Positions 22,318-31,243 of a stretch of 37,422 nucleotides of DNA are shown here, one piece after another. The notes beneath the pieces are model-generated. The model searched no databases, was not told the DNA's origin, and saw only the letters and a list, made by a program, of their open reading frames with translations. Positions within the stretch are counted from its first letter, which is position 1. The number at the start of each line of letters is the position of its first letter. Origin of the DNA: an uncultured Eubacteriales bacterium (GTDB taxonomy: Bacteria > Bacillota > Clostridia > Oscillospirales > Acutalibacteraceae); contig ONID01000007.1 of the NCBI GenBank assembly GCA_900317765.1, positions 1-37,422 on the forward strand, given 5' to 3'. The translations under genes were made by a program, and so were the position numbers.

Positions 22318-23411
22318 TCCGCGTCCGCCTCCTCACCGGCGAGTGCCTTCAGACCGTACCGCACAATCATTGCCTTGTCGTCGTCGGAAAGGGAGCTGTC
22401 GCCGGAAACATTCCTGACGAATTCGCCCCTGAGAGACTGATCAAGCAGGTAGTCTTCCAGACGGATGCGCATTCGGGTTTCGTCCGCAACCTTACAGTAA
22501 TAATACTTTTCCGCAAAGGTGGAAGCCATATAACCGACGTCCTTTTCGCACGCGGGGTCAAGCTCCCCTCTGAGCACCAGCCTGATGAGGGAAGACTCTT
22601 GGCAGCCCGCGCCGGTAATGGCTTTGGAAGCCGCCGCAATCATTTCATTCGTCGTCATGCAGCCGGACACGTCGGCGGTCACGGAATGAAGCCTTCGCTT
22701 TTCAAAAGGAATGAACCGGGAGGAAATGCTGCGGGTGTCGCTGTCGGTTTCCAGCAGCATGAAACCGTGTTCTCCGTCACATTCATCGAAGCCGCGTCCC
22801 TCCAGACAGCCGGAATAACAGTAAATGCCCCTGTCGTCCAGTCTTCCCTCGCTGTGGGCGTGAAGATGCCCCAGCGCAAGATAATCGATGTTTTTTTGGC
22901 GGAGCTGTTTTAAGGCGATGCCGTACGCAACGCCGGACGGATGCTCGCTGATCTGCCCGTGGAGCATGACGATGTTGATTTTGTCGGGTTCGGGCTGAAG
23001 ACCGTCGTAGAAACCAGCGCGTTCACGGAACAATTCCCTGCCGTAGATAGCCACTCCGCCGCATTCGTAGCAGCTCCATTCCTCGCCGAAGAGCATGAGA
23101 TTAAAGGGTTTTTCAAAAAGTCCCTCTGTCAACAGCTTTTCGTCGTGATTGCCCCTGAGATAAAAGAAGGCAATACCGGGATGGGATGTGATGCAGTGCA
23201 GCAATGTGCTGCGGGTCAGTTCGCTTGTGACGGGTGTGTCGAAAAGGTCTCCGGCGATGAGGATCGCACCGACGTCCTCGGCAGCGGCAAATTCAACCAT
23301 ACGTTCGAAGTTGCGGAGAATTTCGCCGCGTCTTTTTCGGGCGGTATCGGGAGCGATGTGCGACGTCATCGCCGAATCGAGGTGAATATCGGCACAGTGG
23401 ATGAGTTTCAT
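22314..23411 (-). CDS. YhaO/SbcD-like metallophosphoesterase (DNA exonuclease subunit)
   Basis: A 365-residue calcineurin-like phosphoesterase of the SbcD/Mre11 type. Motifs are CADIHLDS (D8, H10), AGDLFDTP, LRGNHDEKL, MLHGQIS and LGHLHAHS, all metal ligands present and in order. The partner of the overlapping YhaN-like ATPase, it would supply nuclease activity to the complex. The start is ATG 23411, four bases after the stop of the upstream oxidoreductase gene. There is little ribosome binding site beyond AAAAG, so it probably depends on coupling. A longer reading to 23459 would overlap the oxidoreductase gene and has no support. Confidence 0.92.
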   Translation of the reverse strand: MKLIHCADIHLDSAMTSHIAPDTARKRRGEILRNFERMVEFAAAEDVGAILIAGDLFDTPVTSELTRSTLLHCITSHPGIAFFYLRGNHDEKLLTEGLFEKPFNLMLFGEEWSCYECGGVAIYGRELFRERAGFYDGLQPEPDKINIVMLHGQISEHPSGVAYGIALKQLRQKNIDYLALGHLHAHSEGRLDDRGIYCYSGCLEGRGFDECDGEHGFMLLETDSDTRSISSRFIPFEKRRLHSVTADVSGCMTTNEMIAAASKAITGAGCQESSLIRLVLRGELDPACEKDVGYMASTFAEKYYYCKVADETRMRIRLEDYLLDQSLRGEFVRNVSGDSSLSDDDKAMIVRYGLKALAGEEADAE

Positions 23412-23415
23412 GCGA

Positions 23416-24534
23416 TTACTTTTCAAAGGGGAAGGTGTAGTCAAGACCGCACTCGTCACGCAGGGCTATGAATTCCTTCTGAATGGATTCGCCGACCGGA
23501 ACGCCCTTGTCCCTGCGCTCCTGCCACGCCAGATACTCCTTTTCACCGGCAGTGTAAATGCGTTCGGCACCGGGCGCCTTTTCCGCGCCGCGAAGTTCGC
23601 GGCAGATTTCGCCGGCGGTGTGCCGGAATGTGTCAAGACCCATGAAGAAATCGGGATTGATGACGAAGAAGAAGTGTCCGAGGCGGAACATCTTATTGCT
23701 GCCGTCGGGATTCTTGCCGGTGAGTTCCTTCATGAAGGGACCGCCCGCGAGGGCAGCCGAAAGGATTTCAACGATGGCGGTGAAGCCGTAGCCCTTGTAG
23801 CCGCCGGTTTCCTCGCCCATGCCGCCGAGGGGAAGCAGGGAACACTTGCCGGCGCGCATGTCCCTGAGAATCTGCGCGGAATCGGTCATCGTGCCGCCGT
23901 CTTCGGTGATCACAAGACCCGCGGGAGTGGGCTTGCCGGAGCGCATGTAATATTCGATCTTGCCGTTCTGGACGATGGAGGTCGCACAGTCGAAATTGAA
24001 GGCGAATTCCTCGTCGGTGGGCAGCGAGAAGGTCATGGGGTTGGTGCCCATCATAGGCTCGACGCCAAAGGTCGGAGCGACGGACGGACGGGCGTTGGTG
24101 CCGGTAATGCCGATCATGCCCGCTTTTTCAGCCATGCTGGTCCAGTAGCCGGCGATGCCGTAGTGGGTGGAATTGAAGATGGTGCCGCCTGCCATGCCGT
24201 AGGTCTTGGCCTTTTCGATGAGCAGATTCATCATGCGATGGCTTGCCACCATACCCATGCCGTTGTTTGCGTTCATGACGACGGTGGTAGGCGTTTCCTT
24301 CACGATCTCGGTCTTGGTGACAGGAAGAAGCGTTCCCGCCTTGATGCGGTCGAGATAGATGGGCTTGAAGCGGTTGCAGCCGTGACTTTCAATGCCCCTG
24401 CGGTCGGATTCGAGCAGCACGTCGGTGCAGATTTTCGCGTCCTCCTCCGGCACACCGTAGGCGACAAAGACGTCGGTCATGAATTTCTCCGCAAGCTCCC
24501 ACGGAATATAAGGTCTGGTTTCTGTTTTTTTCAT
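23416..24534 (-). CDS. Ldh-family (malate/L-lactate/ureidoglycolate) NAD(P)-dependent oxidoreductase
   Basis: A 372-residue member of the type 2 malate/L-lactate dehydrogenase family (PF02615), unrelated to classical LDH. It has DRRGIESHGCNR, with the catalytic histidine, then NSTHYGIAGYW, GTNARPSVAP and GGYKGYGFTAIVEIL, all family hallmarks. Enzymes of this family reduce or oxidise 2-oxoacids such as pyruvate, oxaloacetate, oxamate-like or ureidoglycolate substrates; the substrate here cannot be told. The start is ATG 24534 with AGGAGG nine bases upstream; a longer reading to 24681 would pass through the promoter. It is first in an operon with the SbcCD-like pair, an odd combination with no obvious metabolic link. 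Confidence 0.9.
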   Translation of the reverse strand: MKKTETRPYIPWELAEKFMTDVFVAYGVPEEDAKICTDVLLESDRRGIESHGCNRFKPIYLDRIKAGTLLPVTKTEIVKETPTTVVMNANNGMGMVASHRMMNLLIEKAKTYGMAGGTIFNSTHYGIAGYWTSMAEKAGMIGITGTNARPSVAPTFGVEPMMGTNPMTFSLPTDEEFAFNFDCATSIVQNGKIEYYMRSGKPTPAGLVITEDGGTMTDSAQILRDMRAGKCSLLPLGGMGEETGGYKGYGFTAIVEILSAALAGGPFMKELTGKNPDGSNKMFRLGHFFFVINPDFFMGLDTFRHTAGEICRELRGAEKAPGAERIYTAGEKEYLAWQERRDKGVPVGESIQKEFIALRDECGLDYTFPFEK

Positions 24535-24606
24535 CAGGATCAACCTCCTATGTTGACTATAACTATAAAAATGTATTGCTGAAACAAGAAATATTTGTCT
24601 ATTCTC

Positions 24607-24635
24607 ATTATAAATCATTTCATTGTTAAAGTCAA
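24607..24635 (-). promoter_or_regulatory. Strong sigma-A promoter for the ldh-yhaO-yhaN operon
   Basis: Minus strand: -35 TTGACT (24630-24635), a 17-base spacer, and -10 TATAAT (24607-24612). The leader to ATG 24534 is about 66 bases. Confidence 0.85.
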
Positions 24636-24703
24636 GGGAGAGAGAGACTATATTCGGTGTGAAAGGGTTCTGATTCCCCATTCACTGTTCACTAAGCGAG
24701 CGC

Positions 24704-27295
24704 TCACAGTCTCGGGTCAACGGGTTCGCTTTCGAAGGCGAGCACGCCGAAGACGCATTCGTGGACGCGGTAGAGCGGATCATTTTTGACAAAGCGTTCC
24801 AGGGCTTCCATGCCGAGGGAGAATTCCTTCAGGGCGAGAGCGCGCTTGCGGCTGAGTGAACGGGCTTTGAGCCGTTTGAGATGCTCCGGCATGAGGTATT
24901 CCGGACCGTAGATAATGCGCAGGTATTCACGCCCTCTGCATTTGACTGCGGGCTGCAACAGGTCGCCGCCCTGACGTGCGATGTAGGTTGCAGGCTTGAC
25001 CACCATGCCCTCGCCGCCGCTTCCGGTGAGCCGCAGCCACCAGTTCACGCCCTCGCTGACGCTGTTTTCGTTTTCTGTATCGACGCAGATATAGGGCGTA
25101 GGGATGAAAATGCTGTCGTACCCTGTGATGTATTTTTGGATGTTCTCCATGTGCCAGACGTGCTGTCTGTCGCCGAAGACCTTTCCTTCGCAGGCTAAAA
25201 TGTGGAAGGGAGCGATGCGCAGATCGTCGGCGTTTCTGACCGTCCAGCAGTATTCGCGGTAGGCGTCGCGGTATCTGTCGACGGCGTCCTTTTTGGCGGT
25301 GAAGCGTTCGAGAAGTCCGGCAGGGGAGACGTTCTGTCCGGAGGTGTTTTCGGCGACGTCGAAGGTCAGATTCTCCCTGCCGCAGGTCTTCTGAAGGGCG
25401 TCAATTGCCGCGGTGAGTCCGTCAATTCCCGCCCTTCCGGTGGGCGCGTACTGATTTTGGAGCAGCACCTGCGCCTTCTCCGACCACGGCATCAGCTCGG
25501 TGTCGAGGCAGACCCAATCCGTCTTGAAATCAGCCCAGAAGCCAGAGGAATGCAGCACGCTGCCGAGTCTGTTCAGCAGCTCCGATTCGATGGAAGGGTC
25601 GTCGAAGAACCGCCTTCCCGTGCGGGTGTAGATAATGCCCTTGGTGCCGTCGGTGATGCCGAAGCGCTTCCGCGCCGTTTCCGGGCTGTCGCACAGCACA
25701 ATGACCGAACGGGAACCCATGTGCTTTTTCTCGCAGACGACATTCCGCACACCGTGGCTGCGGTAGTATTCAAAGGCCTGCAGCGGATGCTCTAAGTAAT
25801 CGTCGAGCCTGCTGGTTTCGCAGGGAGACATGGTAGGGGGAAGGTAGATCAGCCAATGCGGATCGGCGGCGTATCTCGACATGATCTCCAACGCGGCGGC
25901 GGAATTTTCCTCGCGTATGGTCACGGAAGGCATGAGCCCTGTCGGGATGTGGAGCTTTCCCTGGAAATCGTCGGCGGTGAGCATGTCGCCCATGTCGCGC
26001 TGCATGCCGTTTTCTTCGAGCGGCTTGATCGGCTGGTAATACACTTCACGGGCGGGAACGCTGACAAATTCCCTTTCGGGATAGCGGTAGGCGGTGAGCG
26101 AACCGCCGAAGACACAGCCGGTGTCAATGCAGTGGGTGCCGTTGAGGGTCTGCACTTCTTTGGAAGCGATGTGTCCGTAAACCACCTCGGCACGTCCTCT
26201 GTAATCGGCAGCCCAGTTGAGTCTGACAGGAAGCCCGAACTCGTCCCGTTCGCCGGTTGTTTCACCGTACAGGCAGAATTCCCGCACCCTTGCGGAGCCT
26301 CTGCCGATGTATTCCCGCTTGATTCCCGCGTGGGAGATCACCAGCCGTCCGTCATTCAGCACGTAATGGCTGACCAGTCCGCCGATGAATTGAGCCGCGC
26401 GGTGTCTGAATTCCTCGTCCTGCTGCTCCAGTTCGGCTATGGTTCTGTCGATGCCGTGGGTCATGGCAATCTGCTTGCCGCGCAGGTATTTGAGCAGCTT
26501 TACGTCGTGATTGCCGGGAACGGCAATGGCGCTGCCGCAGTCCGACATCTCCATGACCAGCCGCAGCACGTCGGCGTTGCGGGGTCCTCTGTCGCAGAAG
26601 TCGCCGAGGAATGCCGCCTTGCGTCCCTCGGGATGGGTGAATACGCCGTTTTCGTCCCTGATGTAGCCGAGTTTGCCGAGAAGCTCCTCCAGCTCGTCAC
26701 AGCAGCCGTGAATGTCGCCGATGATGTCGAAGGGACCGTGTTCGTCTTTTTTGTCGTTCCACATCTTTGCGCGGATGATTTGGACGTTTTCAAGCTGTTC
26801 GGGGCTGCTGATGACGTAGATGAAGCGGAAACCCTCTTTTTTCAGACTGCGGATGCTTTTGCGCACGGAAGCGCATTGGCTGTGAAGCACCCGTTCGGAC
26901 ACCTGCCTGTCGGTGCGCTGTTTTCCCCGCTGCATGATGAGCGATTCGGGCAGGTCCAGCACGACAGCCGCAGCGTGAACGTCGTTTTCCCGGGCAAGCT
27001 CGATGATTTTCCTGCGGTCACCCTGCTGGATGTTGGTCGCGTCCACCACCGTCAGCCTGAAATTGGCAAGCCGCTTCCGAGCGGCGTAATACAGCAGGTC
27101 AAAGGCGTCCGCGGACACGTCCTGGCGGTTTTCGTCGTCGCACACCATTCCCCGGAAGAAGTCGGAGGAAAGCACTTCTGTTGACTTGAAGTGAGTGCGC
27201 GCAAATGTGGTCTTGCCGGAGGAAGAAGCGCCCACCAGTGCCACTAAGCAGCATTCGGGCAGCTCTATCTTGTAAGAATTGACTGTATTATCCAT
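24704..27295 (-). CDS. pnkp: Polynucleotide kinase-phosphatase Pnkp (bacterial RNA repair)
   Basis: An 863-residue trifunctional RNA end-healing enzyme, close to the 870 residues of the Clostridium thermocellum protein. (1) 5'-kinase: P-loop GASSSGKTT (22-30), D45. (2) 2',3'-phosphatase: GDIHG with D194 and H196, GDFCDRG (231-237), GNHD (261-264), SHAG (321-324), GH (374-375). (3) Adenylyltransferase: KHMGSR with nucleophile K524 and a later EGMVVKP. With Hen1 it seals and 2'-O-methylates RNAs cut by ribotoxins. Its start ATG 27295 overlaps the hen1 stop by eight bases (ATGGATAA), so the pair is translationally coupled. All key residues appear intact. A start further upstream inside hen1 lacks support. 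Confidence 0.96.
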   Translation of the reverse strand: MDNTVNSYKIELPECCLVALVGASSSGKTTFARTHFKSTEVLSSDFFRGMVCDDENRQDVSADAFDLLYYAARKRLANFRLTVVDATNIQQGDRRKIIELARENDVHAAAVVLDLPESLIMQRGKQRTDRQVSERVLHSQCASVRKSIRSLKKEGFRFIYVISSPEQLENVQIIRAKMWNDKKDEHGPFDIIGDIHGCCDELEELLGKLGYIRDENGVFTHPEGRKAAFLGDFCDRGPRNADVLRLVMEMSDCGSAIAVPGNHDVKLLKYLRGKQIAMTHGIDRTIAELEQQDEEFRHRAAQFIGGLVSHYVLNDGRLVISHAGIKREYIGRGSARVREFCLYGETTGERDEFGLPVRLNWAADYRGRAEVVYGHIASKEVQTLNGTHCIDTGCVFGGSLTAYRYPEREFVSVPAREVYYQPIKPLEENGMQRDMGDMLTADDFQGKLHIPTGLMPSVTIREENSAAALEIMSRYAADPHWLIYLPPTMSPCETSRLDDYLEHPLQAFEYYRSHGVRNVVCEKKHMGSRSVIVLCDSPETARKRFGITDGTKGIIYTRTGRRFFDDPSIESELLNRLGSVLHSSGFWADFKTDWVCLDTELMPWSEKAQVLLQNQYAPTGRAGIDGLTAAIDALQKTCGRENLTFDVAENTSGQNVSPAGLLERFTAKKDAVDRYRDAYREYCWTVRNADDLRIAPFHILACEGKVFGDRQHVWHMENIQKYITGYDSIFIPTPYICVDTENENSVSEGVNWWLRLTGSGGEGMVVKPATYIARQGGDLLQPAVKCRGREYLRIIYGPEYLMPEHLKRLKARSLSRKRALALKEFSLGMEALERFVKNDPLYRVHECVFGVLAFESEPVDPRL

Positions 27296-28709
27296 TTTTT
27301 GTAAACACTCCCATCTGGGTGGGACAGCCGGTTGTCTCGTCGGCGTCGCCAATTCCGGAGATTGTCACGCTGTAACCGAACGTCTCGCAGATATGCCGCG
27401 TCCAGCGCCCGAAATCCTCCCGCGTCCATTCAAAACGGTGGTCGGCGTGGCGGAGTTCGTCGTCGCCGAGCGTTTTGTAATGGGCGTTGTACTCCCGGTT
27501 GGGCGTGGTGAGAATAACGGTTTTCGGCGCGGCAAATTCAAACACCGCCCGTTCAAAGGCGGGGATTCTCATCGGCTCGATGTGCTCGATGACCTCCACC
27601 ACACAGGCGCAGTCGTAGCCGGAGAACCGCCTGTCGCGGTAGGTCAGCGACGCCTGCATCAGGGTCAGCTTGTTTCTGCGATAGGTGGGCATGCTGTCGG
27701 GCTTCAGTCGGGAAGCCGCCTTTTCCAGCACGCTCACCGAAACGTCGCAGGCGGCGACGGCTTTGATCTGCTTTTCGTCGAGCAGCATGGAGGTGAGCCT
27801 TCCTTCACCGCACCCGAGGTCGATGACCGATTCCGCACCGCTTGCCAGCACCGCGTCCCGGACGGCGTTCATGCGCAAGGTGTTGAGCGACTCCTTTTTT
27901 CTTTTCTGTTCGAGGGATTCGGGGGATAACAGTGCGCCGGCGTTTTCTTCCTGCGGGGCTTCCTCGGCGCTTTCGGAATCGCAGGCTTCGAGAAGGGCGT
28001 CAATGGCTTTGCGGGCATAGCTTCTTCGGGCGCTGAGATAGCGAGAGGCGATTTTTTCTCTGGCGGGGTGATCGGCGAGCCATCCTTCGCCGTGGGAGAG
28101 CAGCTTCTGGATTTCGCCCTCGTCGGTGTAGTAATGCTTCTGCCTGTCAAACACGGGAATGAGCACATAGAGATGATTGAGCAGTTCCGCAAGCCTGACG
28201 CAGCCGTGAATGGTGAGCGTGATATAGGGGGAATCGCCCCATTCGGGAAATTTTTCGTCCAGCACGTTTCTTTCCGAAAAAACCTCATATCCCAGCGGCT
28301 CAAAAAGCTCCCCGGCAAGTCCTCCGCCGTTGTCCCTGAGATTGTAAACGACCGCCGTGAGGTCGAGTTTCTGCGCTGCGAGTTCGGGACGTTTGTCGCA
28401 CCGACCGCCCATTGCGGTGCCGAAGATCCGGCTGATCGCGTTGCTCATGAAGGAGGAAGCGACATAGGGACGGTCGTTGACATAATCAAAAATGCCGCCG
28501 TCCTTCGAGCCCTGTTTGCCTCTGGCAAGCACAATAGGGTCGATGTCAAGCAGCATCGCGGCAGTCGTGGATTCGTCGCTGAGTTCCGGGTAAAAGACAT
28601 ACGCCTTGCCCCAAGCCAGCTCGAATTGCTGTGCCCGATGCGGATTTTTATGAAGCAGGTAGCCAAGGTCCTGCGCGTGTTCTCCTCGGTAAGTAATGGT
28701 CAATAACAT
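27288..28709 (-). CDS. hen1: 3' terminal RNA ribose 2'-O-methyltransferase Hen1
   Basis: A 473-residue bacterial Hen1. The N-terminal half (1 to about 240) is the bacterial-specific domain that activates Pnkp ligase (MLLTITYRGEHAQDLGYLLH, DIDPIVLARGK, YNLRDNGGG). A low-complexity Glu/Lys linker follows, then the SAM methyltransferase domain with DLGCGEGRLTSML and the Mn-dependent motif EVIEH, plus LTTPNREYN and DHRFEWTREDF, the hallmark of Hen1. It methylates the 2'-OH of the 3' terminal nucleotide at a break before ligation, so that the repaired site resists the same ribotoxin. ATG 28709 has AGGCGG upstream, and it is transcribed from the promoter at 28742-28770. Confidence 0.96.
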   Translation of the reverse strand: MLLTITYRGEHAQDLGYLLHKNPHRAQQFELAWGKAYVFYPELSDESTTAAMLLDIDPIVLARGKQGSKDGGIFDYVNDRPYVASSFMSNAISRIFGTAMGGRCDKRPELAAQKLDLTAVVYNLRDNGGGLAGELFEPLGYEVFSERNVLDEKFPEWGDSPYITLTIHGCVRLAELLNHLYVLIPVFDRQKHYYTDEGEIQKLLSHGEGWLADHPAREKIASRYLSARRSYARKAIDALLEACDSESAEEAPQEENAGALLSPESLEQKRKKESLNTLRMNAVRDAVLASGAESVIDLGCGEGRLTSMLLDEKQIKAVAACDVSVSVLEKAASRLKPDSMPTYRRNKLTLMQASLTYRDRRFSGYDCACVVEVIEHIEPMRIPAFERAVFEFAAPKTVILTTPNREYNAHYKTLGDDELRHADHRFEWTREDFGRWTRHICETFGYSVTISGIGDADETTGCPTQMGVFTKNG

Positions 28710-28741
28710 AAATTCACCGCCTTGAATATTTGTTTATACTA

Positions 28742-28770
28742 ATATTATCACAGAATTATCAGAAATACAA
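28742..28770 (-). promoter_or_regulatory. Promoter for the hen1-pnkp operon
   Basis: Minus strand: -35 TTGTAT (28765-28770), a 17-base spacer, and -10 TAATAT (28742-28747), about 26 bases of leader before ATG 28709. On the plus strand, two TATAAT boxes (28842, 28853) could serve the fucO gene but lack clear -35 partners. Confidence 0.62.
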
Positions 28771-28910
28771 CCGTTATTTCACACGGATAAGATTTGCAAT
28801 ATTATTAACAGAAAATCCATGATTAAGAGCGAAATTTAGGGTATAATTAGAATATAATATGTATAACAAAGCTATCACATGACAACATACGCGATTGTAA
28901 AACAAAAAAG

Positions 28911-29079
28911 AAAAAGCATAGCGCAGCGCCCCTCGCTGCAACGCATCACGATAAGCAACAGACTCGGGCGCAACAGATGAAGTGTAAATAAAGATTTTTC
29001 TTCCTCCTGATGGAGAAAATTTTGCGTTTTCAAATCTGCAAAGCTCCCGATTTACGCTATTCTTACACTTTTACAATCA
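28911..29079 (+). repeat. Dispersed intergenic repeat, copy 2 (before fucO)
   Basis: The second copy of the element at 701-872, same orientation. It keeps the GCAGCG/CGCTGC hairpin, the outer pair AAGTGTAA (28980-28987) with TTACACTT (29063-29070) and the inner GCGT..AAAT/ATTTACGC stem, although the middle sequence has changed. It fills most of the gap between the divergent hen1 and fucO genes and ends about 40 bases before ATG 29113. Confidence 0.85.
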
Positions 29080-29112
29080 CCTAACATAACAACATCAAAG
29101 GAGGCAAACTTT

Positions 29113-30261
29113 ATGGCAAACAGAATCATTCTCAACACAGTATCCTTCCACGGCAAGGGAGCAATAGGGGAGATACCCGGCATTGCGAGGACGAAGGGTT
29201 TCAGGCACGTATTCGTGTGTTCCGACCCGGACCTCATCAGATTCGGCGTTACCGCGAAGGTGACGGATCTTCTGGACGAAGCGGGAATCCCTTACACGGT
29301 CTATTCGGGCATCAAGCCGAATCCCACCGTTGAGAACGTGAAGGACGGCGTGAAGGCGTTCCGGGAATGCGGAGCGGATTCCATCATCACGATCGGCGGC
29401 GGCTCGTCGATGGACACGGCGAAGGCAATCGGCGTGATCATCACCAATCCCGAATTTGAGGACGTGCGCTCGCTCGAGGGCGTCGCACCCACCAAACATC
29501 ACGCGGTGCCGACCATTGCCGTTCCCACCACCGCCGGCACAGCCGCGGAGGTCACGATCAATTACGTCATCACCGACACCGAGAAGGAACGCAAGTTCGT
29601 GTGCGTGGACGAGCACGACATTCCGGCATTCGCCGTTGTGGATCCGGACATGATGTCGTCGATGCCCAAGGGACTCACAGCCGCGACCGGCATGGACGCG
29701 CTGACGCACGCCATCGAAGGTTACACCACCAAAGCGGCGTGGGAGATGACCGACATGTTCCATCTCGAAGCCATCCGGCTGATTGCCAGGCACCTGCGCG
29801 GCGCGGTGCAGAACAACCCGGAAGACCGCGAAGGAATGGCGCTGGCGCAGTATGTGGCAGGCATGGGCTTTTCCAACGTCGGGCTGGGCATAGCCCATTC
29901 GATAGCCCACACGCTGGGCGCGCATTACGACACGCCTCACGGCGTGGCATGCGCCATGATGCTTCCCATCGTCATGGAATACAACCGGGAATGCACGGGT
30001 GAAAAATACCGTGAGATAGCGCGTGCAATGGGCGTGAAGGGCGTCGATGAGATGACGGTGGAGGAATACAGAAGGGCTGCGGTGGACGCCGTCAGACAGC
30101 TCTCGGCTGACGTCGGCATACCGGAGAAGAACGAGAAGGTCAGGGAAGAAGACCTCGACCGTCTGGCGCAGGATGCGTTCGACGACGCCTGCCGTCCGGG
30201 CAATCCGAGAGAGACAAGCGTGGAAGAGCTGAAAGAGCTTTACCGCAAGATCATGGTATAA
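29113..30261 (+). CDS. fucO: Iron-dependent lactaldehyde reductase (1,2-propanediol oxidoreductase), FucO type
   Basis: A 382-residue group III iron-containing alcohol dehydrogenase. Nucleotide-binding GGGSSMDTAKAIG (95-107), and PTTAGTAAEVTINYVITD as in E. coli FucO. The four metal ligands are D195, H199, H262 and H276, at nearly the same positions as D196, H200, H263 and H277 of FucO. Overall similarity from memory is high along the full length. It reduces L-lactaldehyde to 1,2-propanediol with NADH during anaerobic fucose or rhamnose breakdown, though other aldehydes are possible. AAAGGAGG is eight bases before ATG 29113. No fucose genes are nearby, so the sugar source is not shown here. 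Confidence 0.92.
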   Translation: MANRIILNTVSFHGKGAIGEIPGIARTKGFRHVFVCSDPDLIRFGVTAKVTDLLDEAGIPYTVYSGIKPNPTVENVKDGVKAFRECGADSIITIGGGSSMDTAKAIGVIITNPEFEDVRSLEGVAPTKHHAVPTIAVPTTAGTAAEVTINYVITDTEKERKFVCVDEHDIPAFAVVDPDMMSSMPKGLTAATGMDALTHAIEGYTTKAAWEMTDMFHLEAIRLIARHLRGAVQNNPEDREGMALAQYVAGMGFSNVGLGIAHSIAHTLGAHYDTPHGVACAMMLPIVMEYNRECTGEKYREIARAMGVKGVDEMTVEEYRRAAVDAVRQLSADVGIPEKNEKVREEDLDRLAQDAFDDACRPGNPRETSVEELKELYRKIMV

Positions 30262-30295
30262 AGGCAAACAGACGGAACAATTAAGGTGGTGCCAT

Positions 30296-31159
30296 ATGAA
30301 AAATCATAAATATTTTCTTCTCCGGCTGATGGCGGCATTGACAGCAATCATGATGACGCTGACGGTCATGGCCGCATGCGGAGAAGAAGAGGACAGTTCG
30401 GTGGATGAAGATGCCGCAGCCAGACTCCAGGCGATTCTGAGCGACCCCTGGTATTACACAGACGATACGCCGGTGGAATTCGACCAGCCGGTGAGCAAGG
30501 ATTTCCAGAAAGACGGCGGCTTCGAATACGAGAAGGCGCAGGCACAGAAGGTCTTCGGCGGGGACAAGGTCAAGGTATCCAAGAGCAAACGCAATACCTT
30601 TGTCAAGGAGAATGGCGTGGGCGTATTTGACGAAAAGAAGGGAACCGGCGTCTTTGTGGTGAGCGATCCCGCGTTTTCGGGCATGAACCACCACGGCTTC
30701 TATCTCGAATACACGTCCGACAAGGGCAAGACGTGGAAGATCTGCGACGGTGCGTATTATACCGACGCCTACCCGAAGGAAGTCAGAATGTCGGGCAACA
30801 GGGTCTATATTGTGATGGTTTCGGAGCCTGCGAACAAGTCCTATATTCTCTACTCGGACGACCTCTGTCAGACCTTCCGTATACGCGACGTCATCACGCT
30901 GCTTTCGGATTACGCGGAGCTGATGTACAACCACACCGCGGATGTGGAGATCATCGACTTCAACGCGGAGGACGGTTCGATCACGCTGGGCTGGTACGAT
31001 TACGAATACGTTCAGGAAATGGGCGGTGACGCCGTCAGCTTCTTCCTGACCGCCAAATTCAACGGCGATCTGACCGAAGGAACGGTGCAAAGCGCGGACG
31101 ACAATTACATAGAAAAATCCGCCGAAAAGATAGACAATACCGACGAGATGAACGGATAA
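30296..31159 (+). CDS. Lipoprotein with Asp-box motif, function unknown
   Basis: A 287-residue lipoprotein: lipobox VMAAC (C28), an acidic linker, then a beta-rich domain. TSDKGKTWKICDG matches the Asp-box (S/T-x-D-x-G-x-T-W) of sialidase-type beta propellers, and YSDDLCQTF looks like a degenerate second one, so the fold may be part of a propeller. At this length it cannot form a full six-blade sialidase, and catalytic residues are not apparent. It probably sits on the cell surface. AAGGTGG lies before ATG 30296, 34 bases after fucO on the same strand with no terminator between, so the two genes are probably cotranscribed, although a functional link is not evident. Confidence 0.83.
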   Translation: MKNHKYFLLRLMAALTAIMMTLTVMAACGEEEDSSVDEDAAARLQAILSDPWYYTDDTPVEFDQPVSKDFQKDGGFEYEKAQAQKVFGGDKVKVSKSKRNTFVKENGVGVFDEKKGTGVFVVSDPAFSGMNHHGFYLEYTSDKGKTWKICDGAYYTDAYPKEVRMSGNRVYIVMVSEPANKSYILYSDDLCQTFRIRDVITLLSDYAELMYNHTADVEIIDFNAEDGSITLGWYDYEYVQEMGGDAVSFFLTAKFNGDLTEGTVQSADDNYIEKSAEKIDNTDEMNG

Positions 31160-31173
31160 AAAAATAAAAAATC

Positions 31174-31217
31174 AACTGCCCGCGCATCAGACTTTTGGGA
31201 ATGATGTGCGGGCAGTT
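31174..31217. terminator. Bidirectional terminator between the lipoprotein and deacetylase genes
   Basis: AACTGCCCGCGCATCA (from 31174) pairs with TGATGTGCGGGCAGTT (31202-31217) with one mismatch. An A-rich run precedes and a T-rich run follows. It lies between convergent stops at 31159 and 31244, so it ends both operons. Confidence 0.92.
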
Positions 31218-31243
31218 TGCTGTTTGTTACTTATGAAACTCCA

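Noticed and set aside
23401-24582. A 393-codon plus-strand frame opposite the Ldh-family gene
   Set aside because: The minus-strand reading has a consensus ribosome binding site, a strong promoter and family motifs; the plus-strand peptide is Gly/His/Val-rich without recognisable structure.
25856-27184. A 442-codon plus-strand frame opposite pnkp
   Set aside because: It is antisense to a protein with all catalytic motifs of Pnkp. Long open antisense frames are common in GC-rich genes with this codon use.
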